From Prunella strophiata (lineage: Eukaryota > Chordata > Aves > Passeriformes > Prunellidae), in contig JAZBQD010000026.1 in NCBI GenBank assembly GCA_036583965.1, positions 2,601,400 to 2,665,399 on the forward strand: 64,000 nt of DNA, read 5' to 3'. Both the position numbers and the translations under genes were made by a program. Each line of letters begins with the position of its first letter. Position 1 is the stretch's first letter. The notes beneath the pieces are model-generated. The model made no database searches, was not told the DNA's origin, and saw only the letters and a program-made list of their open reading frames with translations. This document shows, one piece after another, positions 36,201 through 51,200 of this stretch.

Positions 36201-39200
36201 CATCAGAGGTGCAGGCACATACCTGTCAAATGATCCAGGTAATACTGGTACAGCTTGCACTGGATGGGAGTCATCCTCACCTCGAGCACATACTCGTATT
36301 TGGGGGGCAGGAACTTGGTTAATGCTGTGTAATCCTTCCTCTGCAATTTCACAGACACTGCTTCAGTCACAGGAACATGGCAATGACTCCTGACAGCTTC
36401 AGGATTGTGGCATCTCAAAGGACAGAGCACTGTGACCAATGGTGGTGATTCTGGTGCTTTCAGCCCCAGAGGGGGAAAATCAGCCCAGGAAACAAAATTC
36501 ACTCCAGGCCCTGCAGCAGGAACCCACCTGCCCCACTCAGGTGGCTTCTTAGACCAAAGTCTATGACCTGCTGAGCCCATGGCCAGTTTCAAGTCCTTGC
36601 AAAGTTCACTGCAACTCCAGGAGCTGCTCTGGGAACTACTTCTGGGGTTTTTTTTTAAGAATACTAAAACCAGATTTTACTTCTGTTTTGGTTTTTTTGG
36701 CTCTGACACTAGTCTGTCTCCCCACTCACCCAATGACCAAAGAGAGCTGCTCTCTATGGACAGCATCTGCTCTGCACAGGGCTGGGGGAAAAATCCATGT
36801 GGGCTCCATCCAAAGCTTTTTTTGATCTAAGGTTTATAAAGTAACAAGTTTTTCACCCTTTTGAACCTGAATAATTTTCCTTCTTTCTTGTTTTCCATTG
36901 TTCTGTTTCTCACAGATCAGAAAAAACACATATTCAGAAATAACTGACAAACTTTGGACCAGCAATCTTCTGTGCAGACTTTAAGGCAGTTCTTAAATGT
37001 GCACATGGAACTCTCATGGTTTTGCATGGGAGTCATTAAATGGATTCCTAAAATACAGTATTTCAGAGCAACTAATGTCCTACTCTACCATAAAATGTTG
37101 GTGTCTCCCAGCAGGAAATAGCTGTACCCTCTGAATACTTGTATTTTAGAATACACTGACATTTAAAGAAAAACTGAAGTTTTCTAGTCACAAATAATGC
37201 AGAGTTCTAATAATCAGTGAAAACATTTAAGTTTAAAGATTTATGGAGCTCTCAAAGCAGAAGTGATTTCATCAGAGTGAGACAAAAGAACTCCTCTCCC
37301 TCCCTTGGAGTGAAATGAAGTGATGAGTTAGGGACAAACTGCTCTCACCTGAACACAGCCAGCCAACATCTCATAGAGGATGTGAGCACGTTTCTTCATC
37401 ACTCTGACATCCACAGGAGTGGAGTCTGCACACTGCCCGTTCTGGATGGGATTGATGAATCGGTTCCTGAACTCCTTAATTGAGCCAAGCAAATTCTCCT
37501 TAATGAAGTTAACCATGCAGTGATCTAGGAGAAACAGGTCACACTTGAGTGGCTCAAATGGAAAGAACAGTACTGGGATTAATGCAAACAGAAAATAAAT
37601 GTGCCACATCTAAATACAGAGAAACTTAGCACTGCTTCAAATAATTTTCTTCCAATCAAAGTAAATATATCTTCTATGGCTGACAGGCAAAAGTGTACTG
37701 AAGGAAATAAAAGACAACTACTCACATTCTATAAGATTATTCTGCAGTGGTGTTCCTGTCAGAATTATTCTTCTCCTAGATTTAATAGAATTCATTGCCT
37801 TAGAGACAGCAGATGCTTCATTTTTCAATATGTGTCCTTCATCACACACCACAAAGTCAGGACCTGGAAAGAAACAATATTACATCTCCCCACAATATTT
37901 CACTTGCCACAAAGAACCTGACAGCCTAAAGTATCCAAACTTTGTTCTACCAATGTTATTTAAGGCATTTTTTAAACTCTTTTTTGTGTGTTTTATGGTG
38001 AGATTTTTTAGCACTGCACAGGCATTCAGAGAAGCTACTCTGGTAAAATCAAGGCTGTTGCTTGTAAAATCTTCATGGCAAGGATTAAACTCAGCTTTGC
38101 AGCATACTCCTGATAAAATGGTCTACTCCTGCTGCTGGTTGTGCATGGCTGCACCTCCATCCATCCTGTCAAAACTCAGTAAAACTTCCTTCTCTCCAGC
38201 TTTAGGCTGCCATCTACTGACACTTGGGCAATCCCAAAACACCCAAAAAACCAGGTAACCTTGAAATTTTTCATTAAGGCAAGAATAACACTAGGGGGAC
38301 AGAGTGCAATCAGAAGTCTCAGATAATATAAAGCACAACCAGATTTGATCTGAATTACAGACAAGTGAATTGCCACCTTGCAGCTGAAAGTCACCTCAGG
38401 AATGTCCTCAGCTTTCTTCCAGGAGATAAAATACCAGTCTGGTTTAAGTGAGCTGCACAAGGAATGTCAAAACCACAACACATTCCCACAGTATGCAAAG
38501 CAACTCTAATAATAAGATAAATAATACCCAACTTGGCAGAACAGACTTACTCTTAATTGTTTTCAGACTTAGCACAATTTCTGGAATTTCTTTCCTTGAA
38601 AATGAAGTAAAAGATATTCTGGGATCCAAATAGTAACTCAGAATAAATGTTTTACCAGCTCTAAACCTGACCTCAGTTCCAGCACTCTCAACTCTGAAAG
38701 CAGCTCATGACAAGTTGCTGCACCTTGGAGAAAAGCCACCAGTTGGGTTCAGCAATTCAGCACTAAAAAGGCTGATATTTGAGGAGCAAAGGAGGATTTG
38801 TCAGCAAGGACAGTTTAATCTTTTATAATTTACTGAGAATATTTTGTCTCAGACTAAATTCAAACTGCCTTCTGAAAGAATAAAATTAATTCTAGGGCAG
38901 TGATCAACAGCAGAGAATCAACTACACCTCTGACTCCACACACACCAGTGCCAGTCACCTTAATCATGCCATTTTAAGGTGATTTAAAAGTGATTTGAAT
39001 CTTACATGTGAAAAGAAAGGAATCAAGAAAATATTTCTATCCAGGCAAAAAAACCCAAACAAAACAAACCCCAAACTTTTGAAACAAGTGTAGACGACAA
39101 TTATGAAAATCCACATCCAAATCCAAATGCACTCAGGCTTGTCCAAGCCAATGTATTTCTGAATTTCCCACCTGCCACAGAAACATTTCCCCATATTATT

Positions 39201-42200
39201 TCATGATTTTTGTGCCTTCCCAGTTTTGACAGAATGAAAAACACTGAGTGGCTACACACAAAGCCTTCCTTTAATTTGAAGTCATCATCTCTAGCAGTGA
39301 CAGATCCTTTCTCTAGTCCTCACTTCATTAAAGACTGTGATTCATTCACACGAAGTTAAAGAAATTAAATTAAAAAACCACCTCAAAACCTGCTGTTTAG
39401 AATAAGTGAATGACAGTAAAAACATGAAAAAAACCCTATCTCAGTACAATTATTCATGGTTTGTTTGGCAGAAATGCAGCACTGATATCTTGAACTAACA
39501 TCTTGGCTACAGTTCAGCAGCAGGGATTTTCATCCATTTGTGGGGTTTTTCCCTTGTTCTTCCAAAACACAAATGCAAATCATTATGGACAGAACATTCC
39601 TCAAAATATGATAAAGGAATGTAAAGCTTAAAGGGACCTCAGGGGATCATTTAGATCATTTTCTCCATCTGAGATTAGGGTTATGAGAAAGGGGCAGACT
39701 TGACAGAAGTGGGAAACTCCACAGCCTCTCTCTTGCTAAAACACTGTGCAGTAACACCCAATTTGCTACAAATCTGAATAAATTCTGCCCCTTCCTTTCT
39801 CCTGATCATGTCAAAACCAACTGACAACACTCCTTTCATTAACCAGCTCTTAAAGGGTGGAAAATTTGTCAGTTTAGTTGGTATTTTTCTAGGCTAAAAA
39901 GCCCTACTCATGCAATCCTTCCTCAAAGTCTTCATCTTCTCACCCTTCTTACTGTACTTGCACATGTTAAAATGCTGAAATACATAAAAGATAGATATAA
40001 ATATATATACACACAGTTCTCCTGTTCCACTGAAGTCTACAAGAAATTCATACAACTGCCAATTCAAGAGAAGTCTCCAATTCAACAGTACCAGAATTTT
40101 TGTTAGTAGCAACAAGTAAAAAAAAAAAAAAAAGTTATTGAAGTTCTTCAAGCAGAGCACAGCAATGATCAATAACCAACAGCCCTTCAGCAGTGGCACA
40201 AGGCAGCCTGGAAACCCTGCAAGTGTATAAAATCCTGCCATTCCTCCACACAGTTGAGCTGGTTAATTAATGAAATCACTTCTCCACCCATAAACTTTGG
40301 CTAAACCTTCCCCCCTCTGTCTGCCCTTGACAGAGCAACACAAGCTTCTCCTCTAGAGTACCTTACCCCAGCAGTATTCACCAGACACATTAAATTAGCA
40401 CTCAAATCCCAAATTTGCAGCTTTTTGAATGGGAAGTGCTCCCAGAGGCCAAGGTTTCCCTATTTCCAGTCCCAGCAGAAGCCAGCACATGGTTTTCTCC
40501 TGCAGCTGTCCATGCTGACCCACCAAGAGAGCAAGAAGCAAATGACAATCTTGCAATGCACATTCAGCCAATCCAAATGGCTCCAAAATTAATGGGTAAC
40601 AACACAGACACTTCTGTCTTCCTGCAATGAGTTAAAATAGAGAAAGGGATGAGGCAACATGAAATGCCCTCAGGAGTTGTGCCAGGAGAGGTTCAGGCTG
40701 GATATTAGGAAAATTTCTTCATTGAAAGAGTGGTTAAGCATAGAAGGAACTGCCCAGGGAGGTGGTGGAGTCATCACCCCTGGAGTGTTCATAAAATGAG
40801 TAGACATGGAAGATCATGGCACAGTTTAAGTGGGCAAGGTGTCTGCACTCCACCTTGGAGGTCTTTTCCAACCTTAAAGTTCCCATGATTCTACAAAAAC
40901 AATTAGGGAGTTATTTCAAGGCTGACTTTCCCAATGGTCTGATTGCACTCTATCAACCAGTCCTAGAAAAGAACAGAACAGGAGGCTCCATGTTCATATG
41001 GAATTATCCAAAATCTCTGAGGGTCAATGTGCTGCAGCTTCCAAACTCAATTAAAGTACACAAATCCATGAGCTAAACCCAAACACTGCTCTTTCCCAGG
41101 GTCTGAAGAGCTCTGGAAGGAGAACAAGAGCACAGCAGGATGTAAAAACCATGGGATGGACAGGGAAGGTTACACCAGTCACTGTCTCCTCCTAACATGT
41201 CACAGTCCAGTATTTTTGGGGTTACACAAACACAAATCCATGAAGGGAGAGTGCTGCTGTAAAGACACATGGTAACAACCCTTATGTTTGTCCTCCTTTT
41301 ATTCCACCAGGAAAAATCCCCCACAAAAATTCATTATTGTACAACATTTTATTTCATTACTGCACCAGAACAAGACCACTAAATACAAAATTAGTGTGCT
41401 GTCACCACTACTTTGAGACAGCAATTCAAACCTTTTCTCCCTTAGCTTTCACTGCCTTGACAATATTCCCAATAAATGCAATATCCTGAGAAAATCAGAT
41501 ACAGAATAGCACTGACAGAACAGGGTTCCCTGATCTTTTTTGTTTGTTGTGGGTTGTTTTTTTTTGTTCTTAATAACTACAGCTTAGGTAGAACGAGTCA
41601 AAAAACCCATTGGCAGGAAGTGAATTTCCTTCACAGCTTAAATAATGTGTGTGGAATCAACACATTATATATCAACAAAAATAGTTAAAATAGTTCATCA
41701 GCTGCTGTACTGGAGCTTTCCTGACTCCACAGCCATTGCATGACTTAGTCAAGCTGGTAGAAAATTAATTAATGTTTTAACTGCTCCAACAGCATTTCTG
41801 CAGAGCTGGAGATGCCAATTCCACTTGGCCAATGCCAAAAATCATGAAGTTATTTTTCCCCTTAGAACAAACTCTTTGTTAGAACAGAATTCACAGCCCT
41901 ACTTTAGTAGGAAACTTCACAAAATCAAGCTCAACAAGTACAATTACCAATCAGAAAGAGGGGGAAAAAAAAGAAAATCAATCACATACTGTCAATATAA
42001 AGTCCAGTCAGATAATTAAAATCCAAGAAAACCCAGCTCCACTTACTCTGCCTTCCATACCTGCATTCTCAAGGAGAAATACCAGCAGTACAGCAAAGTT
42101 GTAAAAACTTTTAAAACCAGTTTTTAAGACATTCTGCATAATCCTAAATTATTTTAGGTATCAGTTGCCAGTTCAGAATTTGTAGGGAAATTTTTTCCTA

Positions 42201-45200
42201 ATCCTAAAATTTTTAGTCCTTTTTGGGGACCACCTGAGAAATCAGTTATATCAACTTGGAATATTTTCAAGTGCTTCCATACATGTTGACATAATGCTAA
42301 GTTCAGCTCAGCTCAAACCAGACATCTGTTTCCCAAGACTGAAAAAACAATTAACTGCTTTATCTGCATTTCCTTAATTAGCACTTCATTAACACCTGTT
42401 TTTTCACACTTCTAAGGTACATTGTCTACTATTTTCATGTGTAGTTGCCCCCTTAGTGGTATATTTCCATCAAGGACAAAACAGCTTGTGGTTGTAACAA
42501 ATTAACAGATTAAAACAGCCCTGGGTCCCCAACAAACACCTCCAATTACTTTGCAAAGGAAGCAAAGCCAGCCAATAAGAACATTTCATAGGAAAAGTTT
42601 CTAGAATATATTCCTTGTATTTGATTTAAAAGAAAAGACTGTTACAGAAATCTATTTACAAAAGCAGATGGGGGAGACTCTGAACAAATTTCTGTAATTC
42701 AGCAAAAGCCAACAAAGAAAATCTGATGAATATTACCAACACTATTTATTTTCTTTGCTCATATACATAAACCTGGAAGTCCAAACTACACAAGCTGCAT
42801 AAATTTTCACTTACCTGGGTCGACTAAAGCTTTATTAAATATTTCTTTAAGTTTTCTACTCTTCACATTCCTGCCTTGTGCCAGGTTTCTATACATCTCA
42901 TAGCCAATGATCATCACACCTCCCTCATCCTGCCAGTGCTGCAGCATGTAGCTCCTCTCCTGAGGCCTTTTCACAGTTGCCAGCTCATAGACCTTCCAAA
43001 GAGGAAAAAAAAACCCTTTAATTCTTCTTAAAATATTCAACAGTGGTCTAATTTTTAATACTTCTGGATGTATTAATGCAAGGAGATCTTTCACATAGTT
43101 AAAGCACATTTCTTAGCCTTTATTTTAAGCGGTGGAGCTTCCCAATTATGCAAATCATCCAGTTATTTCATGAAGAGCTCTTTTTAAGCCTCTTACCTCC
43201 AGTTTTTCCTCATCTTCTAACCCTTCTTGCCATTTTTCAAACTCATTCAGCCAGTTCAAGGCAGTGTTGAGTGGACACACAACCAGACCTGTCCGAAAAT
43301 CCAGTTTGTCACATAGCAAGACTGTGTGGAGAAAACTTACTACCTGCAAGAGAAAAAACAGGCAGAACACCAAATAAATATCAGGAAAGAAAGATAAATG
43401 TTATCAATTCAATTATGTAATTAAATTACCAACAAGCAGTCTTGTTTAAATATATTTTTTTGGTTTAACAAATAGAATTTTTAGTTATATTTTCATACAG
43501 GTGTATTTGGAGCTCATACACTCCTTACTCTGTGTTCCATGGCTGCACACATCCTTCACATACTGAGATACTTTTGAATTGCTGAATGATTTCATAGAGA
43601 ATCCTCCCTTTTACATTTCACCAATCATTTTCATAAATTAAACACTTCCATCAGGTAATTTTTAAGCTTTCTCCCAACATTGGTCCCAAACACAAAATAA
43701 ATTCACAGCTAAGTTTCTTAAAAGTGAACTTCAGTCTTAAAGCAGTTTCTCACACTTTTTTCAAGGTATTATTAAGGCAAATTCTCTGCAGCAGGCTATG
43801 GCAGTGATTTCCAAGGATTCACCCTGCAGTCTAGCTGTAGTTGAGGATGACAACACCTCCTTGAGGCTGGGAAAAACCCAAAACCTTGTGGTGTCACTCA
43901 GTGCTTCTGCTGGGCTGCCTGTTTTGAGCAGCTGCAAACAAAGGCAGGACTAGAGGAGAGTCAGTGCTCCCTTGGTAGCTCCAGCTCTCATCCAAGTCCT
44001 GGACTTTGGATGTACAACAGCAGAAGTTCTTTCTGCATCAAATCTTGGTGTCTGGCACCTCTGATTTAATAGAGGGATTTTAAACTGCATGACTGTGCTT
44101 GGAACACTGGGCAGCAAAGTGCTTTTAAACAAAAGGATTTACTGGTGGTTCTGTGTAAGACAAAACTACCCAGGAAGTCTCATGACCACAGTCCTCTGTC
44201 CTGGCCAGCAAGTCCCCAATTCCCTGATTTCCCTGATCTGTACTGACACCCTGCCCTGCAGAACTCATGGCTGGGTCAGCTCTTTCAAGAGCTAAGTAAC
44301 AAATGGCAACAATCACAGAGCACAGCAGTGACTGGCAAATGGACACATATGGAAAAAACAACCACCTCAGCTTCATACACCAGCCTTCAAAATCATTTAT
44401 ATTGATATATGTTTCTAACTATGGCTTTCTTTGATTTATCAAGAAGTTACAGCCAAAATTACTGTCATTAACACATCTGGATCACTATAAAAATACCTTC
44501 TGCTGTAAGTATTTCATCAGACTACATGGTGTGTAAAGTGTAGGTGGAAAAAGTCCCCTACACAACAGTTCTGCAAAGCATTGCAAATTTCCATTAAAAG
44601 GTGTGATTAACTCCTCAAGAACCACACCAGCTAAGCTAGCATCAAGTCATGTAAAAAATACACCTTTCAAAGGTGATTTTTGAAATGTTCTGTAGAATTG
44701 TAGATTAGTCAAACACTGTGTCTGCCACCCCCATTTCCCTAAACAAAGCACATTTTTAGATATGCTGGAGCTGGAGATAAAATCCTGCTGTGCCCCAGCA
44801 CCAACCACAGCTGCAGCCTGGGTTTGCCTGAACTGGTCACACTGTGAATGACCTCAGTTCTCTGATTCCTCAGGTCTGTGGCCCTCAAAAAGTCCCCACC
44901 AGCATCTGACTTTACACAAGGTCTGGCATTAAAAACAAAAACCAACCAAATCTGATAAACCTGTACTTCAGCAGCAGCAAATTAATTTTAAAACAGTCAA
45001 GGAAATAAATAATTTCAGGGGAAAAAAATGAATGAGAAGGACAGAAAAAACACAACCTGCTGAAGATTATTCCCAGTCTTAGAAACAGGTTCTTGGAGCC
45101 TCTCTCCTGCCAGCTGTATTTATTTTCTTGTTCTGAGTTGCAAGAGAACTACATAGCATTCAGAAATAAATTTTGTTTCTTACCTGCAATGTTTTCCCCA

Positions 45201-48200
45201 GGCCCATACAGTGAGCAAGAATGCAGCCAGAGCCAGGAGATGTCTTGGTTTTTTTTACAGATTCACAACAGCAATCCCACATGAACTGAACACCTAAAGA
45301 AAATTATTGAAAGTTTCCTGATTAAACATTCATTTTATTAAAGTTCACCCAATAAGAGACAGCTGTGATCACTGAGATCATGATAACTCTCAGGAAAGCA
45401 GCTGTCAGGATAATTATTGATTCATTTCTGTCCCATGGGGTGTATGTGGGATGATCTTTCTTTTGAACTCGATTATATTCACAGCTTCATTGAAGATGTG
45501 GCAACTGGGTTGGAAAATGTTGCTGTGAGGATGCAGACTGCCTGATCTCGGGGACAGGGAGACTGAGAAGACATTCTGGTTTTGCCAGTCAAGGAGATTT
45601 TATTATTCTAATTCAGTCTGCATAAGGTGCTCTGCCCCTAGAGAGAAAAAAATTTCTTTTTTTTCCTTTAAACTCTTTCCTTACCATCTACTTGGTGTGG
45701 TTTCAGTCTGGTCACTATACTCCTGTGAACCTGCACTAATGGTTCTTTGGTTTCTTCATCTTCATCTAAAACCAGCTTGGTTGTGATGGGACATTTCAGA
45801 GGTGAGGCATCTTCAATCTCTATCACCTGCAAATAGAAACAGGGCATCAGAGGAATATTCTCACATGAGTAACACCCAGCATTTGAGACACTTGAGATTT
45901 ACCAGAACTGGAAGTCATAATTTATTTACTAAAGAGAAACCTTCAATTCTTTACTGCATCACAACTTACTCTGGCACTGAAGTGAAGCAGCAGGGAGCTG
46001 AAACAACTTTCTAAGGTCACAGCAGTCAAATAAAACTTACCAAGGTCAACCTGCAGGAAACTGCAGACAAAACTTGGGGCTTATAAGGCTGCATGTAAGT
46101 GATTCTAAAAAATTACTCATCAAATTACATTGAGATTGAAATTTACCATCTTAAACATCAGCAGGAATTCAAGCTTCACAGAAATTTACACAGAAACCAA
46201 ACCATATACCTCTCTCAATTTCTCTCTCTCCCGCTCTCTCTCTGCGATACGTTTTCTTCTTTCTTCTTCTTCTTTAAGTGCATTTTGTGTTTCTGTCCTA
46301 AGCTTATCATCTTTAATAATTTTCCTGATCTTCTTTCTGCCTTTTCCAGGAGATTTTGAGTCATCATTGTCCTCATTCTCAGAGTTACTCTATTAGAAAT
46401 TAAGTGAAATACACGTTAGCAAGAAAATTATGGCACAGACCATCAAACCCTTCTTTCTTATACAAGCTCCCAGAAATTCTTACACACACAGGTGAAGTTC
46501 AGCTAATAAGAAAAAAATGCCTTTTTTAACAGTCTGACAAAAGAAGTGCCACCTTAACTGTAATGTGTTCTGAGATATCCAAGATAAACCCAGCTGTGCA
46601 AAGGTAGTACTGAAGGCACTATTATCATTTGATAGTAGTTAATGATTATTAATAAAGCACTTTTTTCCTGTTATACTGGTGCTAAATCAGATCAGCCCCT
46701 CCTTACACCACACAGGAAAAGAAACCCCAACACTACCAAAGCCTTAATTTACAAATTGTCTCATCTATATTTAGATGAAAAAATCCATTTACTTCAATAT
46801 CATGCATTTTTATCAAGATCTAGACAGGAAAAGTTTTAGTTCAAACAATGCTTTACCTCCACAATGGTGACATTTTACAAATTTTAGCCCGAACAGACAT
46901 TGAGAAAAGTTTTGATTTTTTACTGTATTTTGTGCAGAGCTGTTTGAGATACCCTGAACAGCTGGCAGAAGAGACAGGAACTCCCCATTTATTACTTCAA
47001 AACATGATACAGCACCTTATTCTCATTTTCACTCGATGAATCCTCTTGAACCTTTATCCTCCTTCGTTTCTTTTTCTGTTTGTAGCTGCGCTGGTTCTCC
47101 TCTGCCTCAGCTTTTTTAGCAGATCTATTAAAAAAGCAAGAAGGCAATATTACTGATAAACCATGATAATCCTCTGCCTCACTGAAAAACAATGGTAAAG
47201 GAGAAATACATCATTAATTAATAACATATGCACTGCTTTTGTGCAGTTAGGACTGACTTCTAAATTCCTTGCTGCTCAGCCCACTGGACACACAGAGCAA
47301 TGAGAAAACCCTACAGAATCTCAGAACTATAAAGCATTAGTTTTATACTGCAATCCAGCAGTTGACAGTGATGTATTTGGCATTAAAATGTCATTTTTTG
47401 TTGAGTTTTTTTTCTTTTTTGTACTGGCTCATCAAACTGTAGTGTATCCCCTACTGTGGTACAAATTCAAAATTCCCAAATTTGCTGCAAAATAAATTAA
47501 TGTTCTATAATTCCTACAGACAAATATCATCAAGGGTTTTAAGAACTGCTCCAAAGTGTTTTAACTTTTACAATCTCCCTGCATAAGCTGCACTATTAAA
47601 ACCCAAAATAAACACAGGCTAAGCACAGCTCAGTTTTGTTCATACCTTGTCCTTGGCCGTTGGTCATCCTCAGACTCACTGACCTCCTCACTCACTGCAG
47701 ACTCGTGGAACTCAGAGTCATTGGAGTCATCACTGCTCACTTGGAAAAGAAAGCAGCATTTATTTCATGGTGAGTATCACTGCAAAGCCAGCAGCTCCTC
47801 ACTGCACAACAAACTGCTTCAGAACAAGAAGCACCACCACTGTTTCGTTTCAGACAATATGGGACCCACATTTATAAGATAAAAAGGGTACAGAGAAGAA
47901 AAGGTTAAAATTTAAGCACTAGCTGAGTCCTAGTGGGTGGCTTATTGTGCCACAAGTCTTGAGGTCCTGATGCATGAACATCTACATTTATTTTAGGAGC
48001 AAATGGAAGAGAGCATTAAATGATGGAGAACAGTATGGAACTTCAGAAAACCAAAGGTGATTTTTAGTTAAACAGAAGCTTTTGTTTCAAATGCTTTACA
48101 TGTCATTTTATAACCATACTTTGAAAAACGGGCTCTTATTTACACACAAAATACAAAACTGCATCACTACATTTATGGCTTGGCATTTCTTCAGGTAATG

Positions 48201-51200
48201 CAAGCTCAAAACTGCCTCAAAAAGCAATTAAAAATACACCTAAAAGAACAGCATTAGCAAGACTCTCCCAACCACTTTGAGGAGCTATCACTGGCATTTT
48301 TAGGTAATGAAGACACCAGTGTGGTATTTAACACCTTTAATTTCAGCCTGACCTTGAATACAGTGGAAAGTTTAATTGTTCTATGAATGACAAGGCTTAA
48401 AACATGAGTTGTTCTACATACATGGGGAATGGTACCATTACTAACATAGGCATAAAAAGGGCAAACTGAAATCAAATCTATTGCTTCTGTTTGAGGGCAG
48501 TCAATTTCAAAGGCTTGCACTGAAGAACCCTAAGCTGTCTCTTACTTGCACATTAATTCATAGGTAATTTACAGTTATTCCTCCTGCATGAAATGCTGTA
48601 AGTAAAGTTTTAATCCTATAAGGGAGAAAAAACATGAATATGCAAACAGATAAAAATGAGAGTTTTCATGGAGGAAAATTCTAAACAAATCACATTTCAT
48701 CTTTTATTTCTGGAAGACCACAAAAGCTGGCTGGCATTAGTGCAGCAAGGATCAGGGAAGCCCAGTGCACCTTTCCTGGCCAGGAAACACCCACAGGTTC
48801 TTTGTTCCTGCCTGCAACAATGAAGGCCCAGCCCAGGCTCATTTCACAGTGCCATCTGCTGCTCAGCTCCAGCCTGCTCCACTGCAATTCCAGCATGGAC
48901 ACATTCCTCAGGCACTACTGCCACTCCAAGAGAGAAATTACATAAAGGACAAGACTGATTTTCCCTAATTTAGACATCCTGGCCTTGCCTCTGCTGTTTA
49001 GGATAGGATATTCTAAGATTCCACAGGATTAATCCAATTCAGAGGATACAGCAAGTGGAGAGAGCTGCACTTGTATTTGACATTTCGAATAAAACTATTT
49101 ATCAAAAAAAGATCAGAGAATGCTAGATTTCATACACAATGAAGTTTAGACAGGGATTTTAAAATCACAAAGGTTGAGATCTCCATTCTGACAAGCTCTG
49201 GATTTTTTTTACAGAAGCAAATGCTTTTTATGACCAAAAAAGAGATGTGGATTATGTACCTTTCCTTCTATTTCTGCGCTTCCCCCCTTCTTTTTTGTCT
49301 TTTGGTTTCACCACCTTCTTTTCTTCTCCAGACTCCCCATCACTCACAGTGAGCTTCTGCCTCAGCAGTCTGTGTCTGTATCTGGGCTTCTTGGACTGTT
49401 TCTTCCTCCTCTGAATCTGACTCAGAATTAGCTTCTTCCTTTTCAGACTTCTTGTCTTCCTTTTCCTTCTCTCCTGTCACACAGAAGAGTCAGCACCACA
49501 TGCATACCAATCACTTTCTTATCTTACAAGAATTAAAACCTGAATTAATTTAGACTAAATCCTGTGTTTTTCCAGGGAATTACAAACAACAACATATCAG
49601 TTTCCTCCAATGTTTAGTATTTCCCACTGCCTGAATGCTTGGAATGCCTGTTCCAATGGCTGTTAACCAAATCTCTCCTGTGCACTTGCAGCACTTACTG
49701 TTCTGTATAGGTAATAATTCCTCACAAACCCCTAGGACTTCTTAATTGCTTACAAAACCCAGACTATAACAAAAAAATAAACATACAGAAGACTAAAAGA
49801 GATAATAATCCTCATGACCACATATGTTGGCCTCTATGTGGCAACTACATATCAAAATCAGTAATATTTTTTGCTGAAAACTTTAACAACCATCATTTTC
49901 CCAAGTGACCCTTGAAATCATGACAGGTGCCACAGCACCACTTTTTCCCAGATGCTTTTTGGTGCTTACCATCATCTCCTGTGTTTTCAGTTTGCTTTGC
50001 AGGTTTCTTTTTTTCTTCCTCCGGCTGCTCATCTGAAGACGTATCCTCATCAGAGGAAAGATTGGCTTTGATTTCTTCTAAAAGCATTTTCTTGGCAATT
50101 CTTTGAAGTAAAACAGAAAACACTATTTATTCCATTGTTCAAGTAAATCTATGAACGACAAGTGTAATCCTACACCATTCAGAACTTCAAAAAAAGGGCT
50201 GAAAGCTGAACAAAAAAAAAGACACGTGATGAAAAGTCATTGTGGCAAGACAGGATCTATCAGCAAAAATCTCATATTAAATGTAAAGTGTTGACTTGCT
50301 TTTAGAAAGCAGGTTTGTATAAAGCTCCTTAAAAAGAGACTGTTTCCTGCTTTACAGCAGACTTGAAATGGTTATAAAATGTACAGACTTAGAGATTTCA
50401 TTTGATTAATGGTCTATCTGGATAACTAACCACAAGCACTTGCCTTACAGCAGCTCTTGCAAAAACCCTTCTGTGTTTATACCCAAAAAGTCTGACCAAC
50501 ACTATGGGACCTGAATTTCAGACAAAAATCATCATCTTATTTCCTGCTCCATAAACTGTCCACTCAGCTTCCCATGGTTTCACTGCAGAACGTTTCCAGC
50601 TAATGCACAAGTGACCTATGGAAAAATTATTTCTTTACAGGCACTTGCAACATAAAAATCTTCTGAGTCTATCCAAGGCAGGTATGTAAAAAGCACAGGA
50701 AAACAGTGGACTTAGAGTACTTGTACTTCCAGGGGGAAAAAAAATAAACCAGGTTTTCCTCATATAAATATCAGGAATACTACAGTTTTCATTCATTCAT
50801 TTTAAATGAAAGATGTGTTTTCTAGATGAAACCTATCTGTCTTGCCTTTTGGGAGAATTAATGCATGCTGTGTGTACATAGTTCAGGATGGGAAAGCTCT
50901 CACACCAGTCAAAACAACAGCTCAAAAGCCATGGAACTGAACCACAATCCAGCCTCCACGTGGGAATGGCAAAGGAACAGGGATCTCTCAAGCCAAACTT
51001 CCTATACAACAGAAAACTGAGTTGTTGCTTCTATGGAGCACTATAAAATAGGCTTTTAACAATCAGTATTTCATTTTCCAGCCTGTAATGTGTCCCTAAA
51101 ACATAATAATTTCTCAAAGGGACTCCTCCCAAGCTATCTTTCCTGACACTCCACATAGTATTTTCTAATGCAGCAATAATGTAGTTTTCAAAAACACTCT

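Larger units (their letters stand above)
37864..42814 (-). other. ATRX intron 19
   Basis: 5 kb intron carrying two CR1-like fragments in opposite orientations (about 39620-39960 and 40680-40895). A poly(A) tract is at 40117-40132. No exon or RNA gene was seen. Confidence 0.8.
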
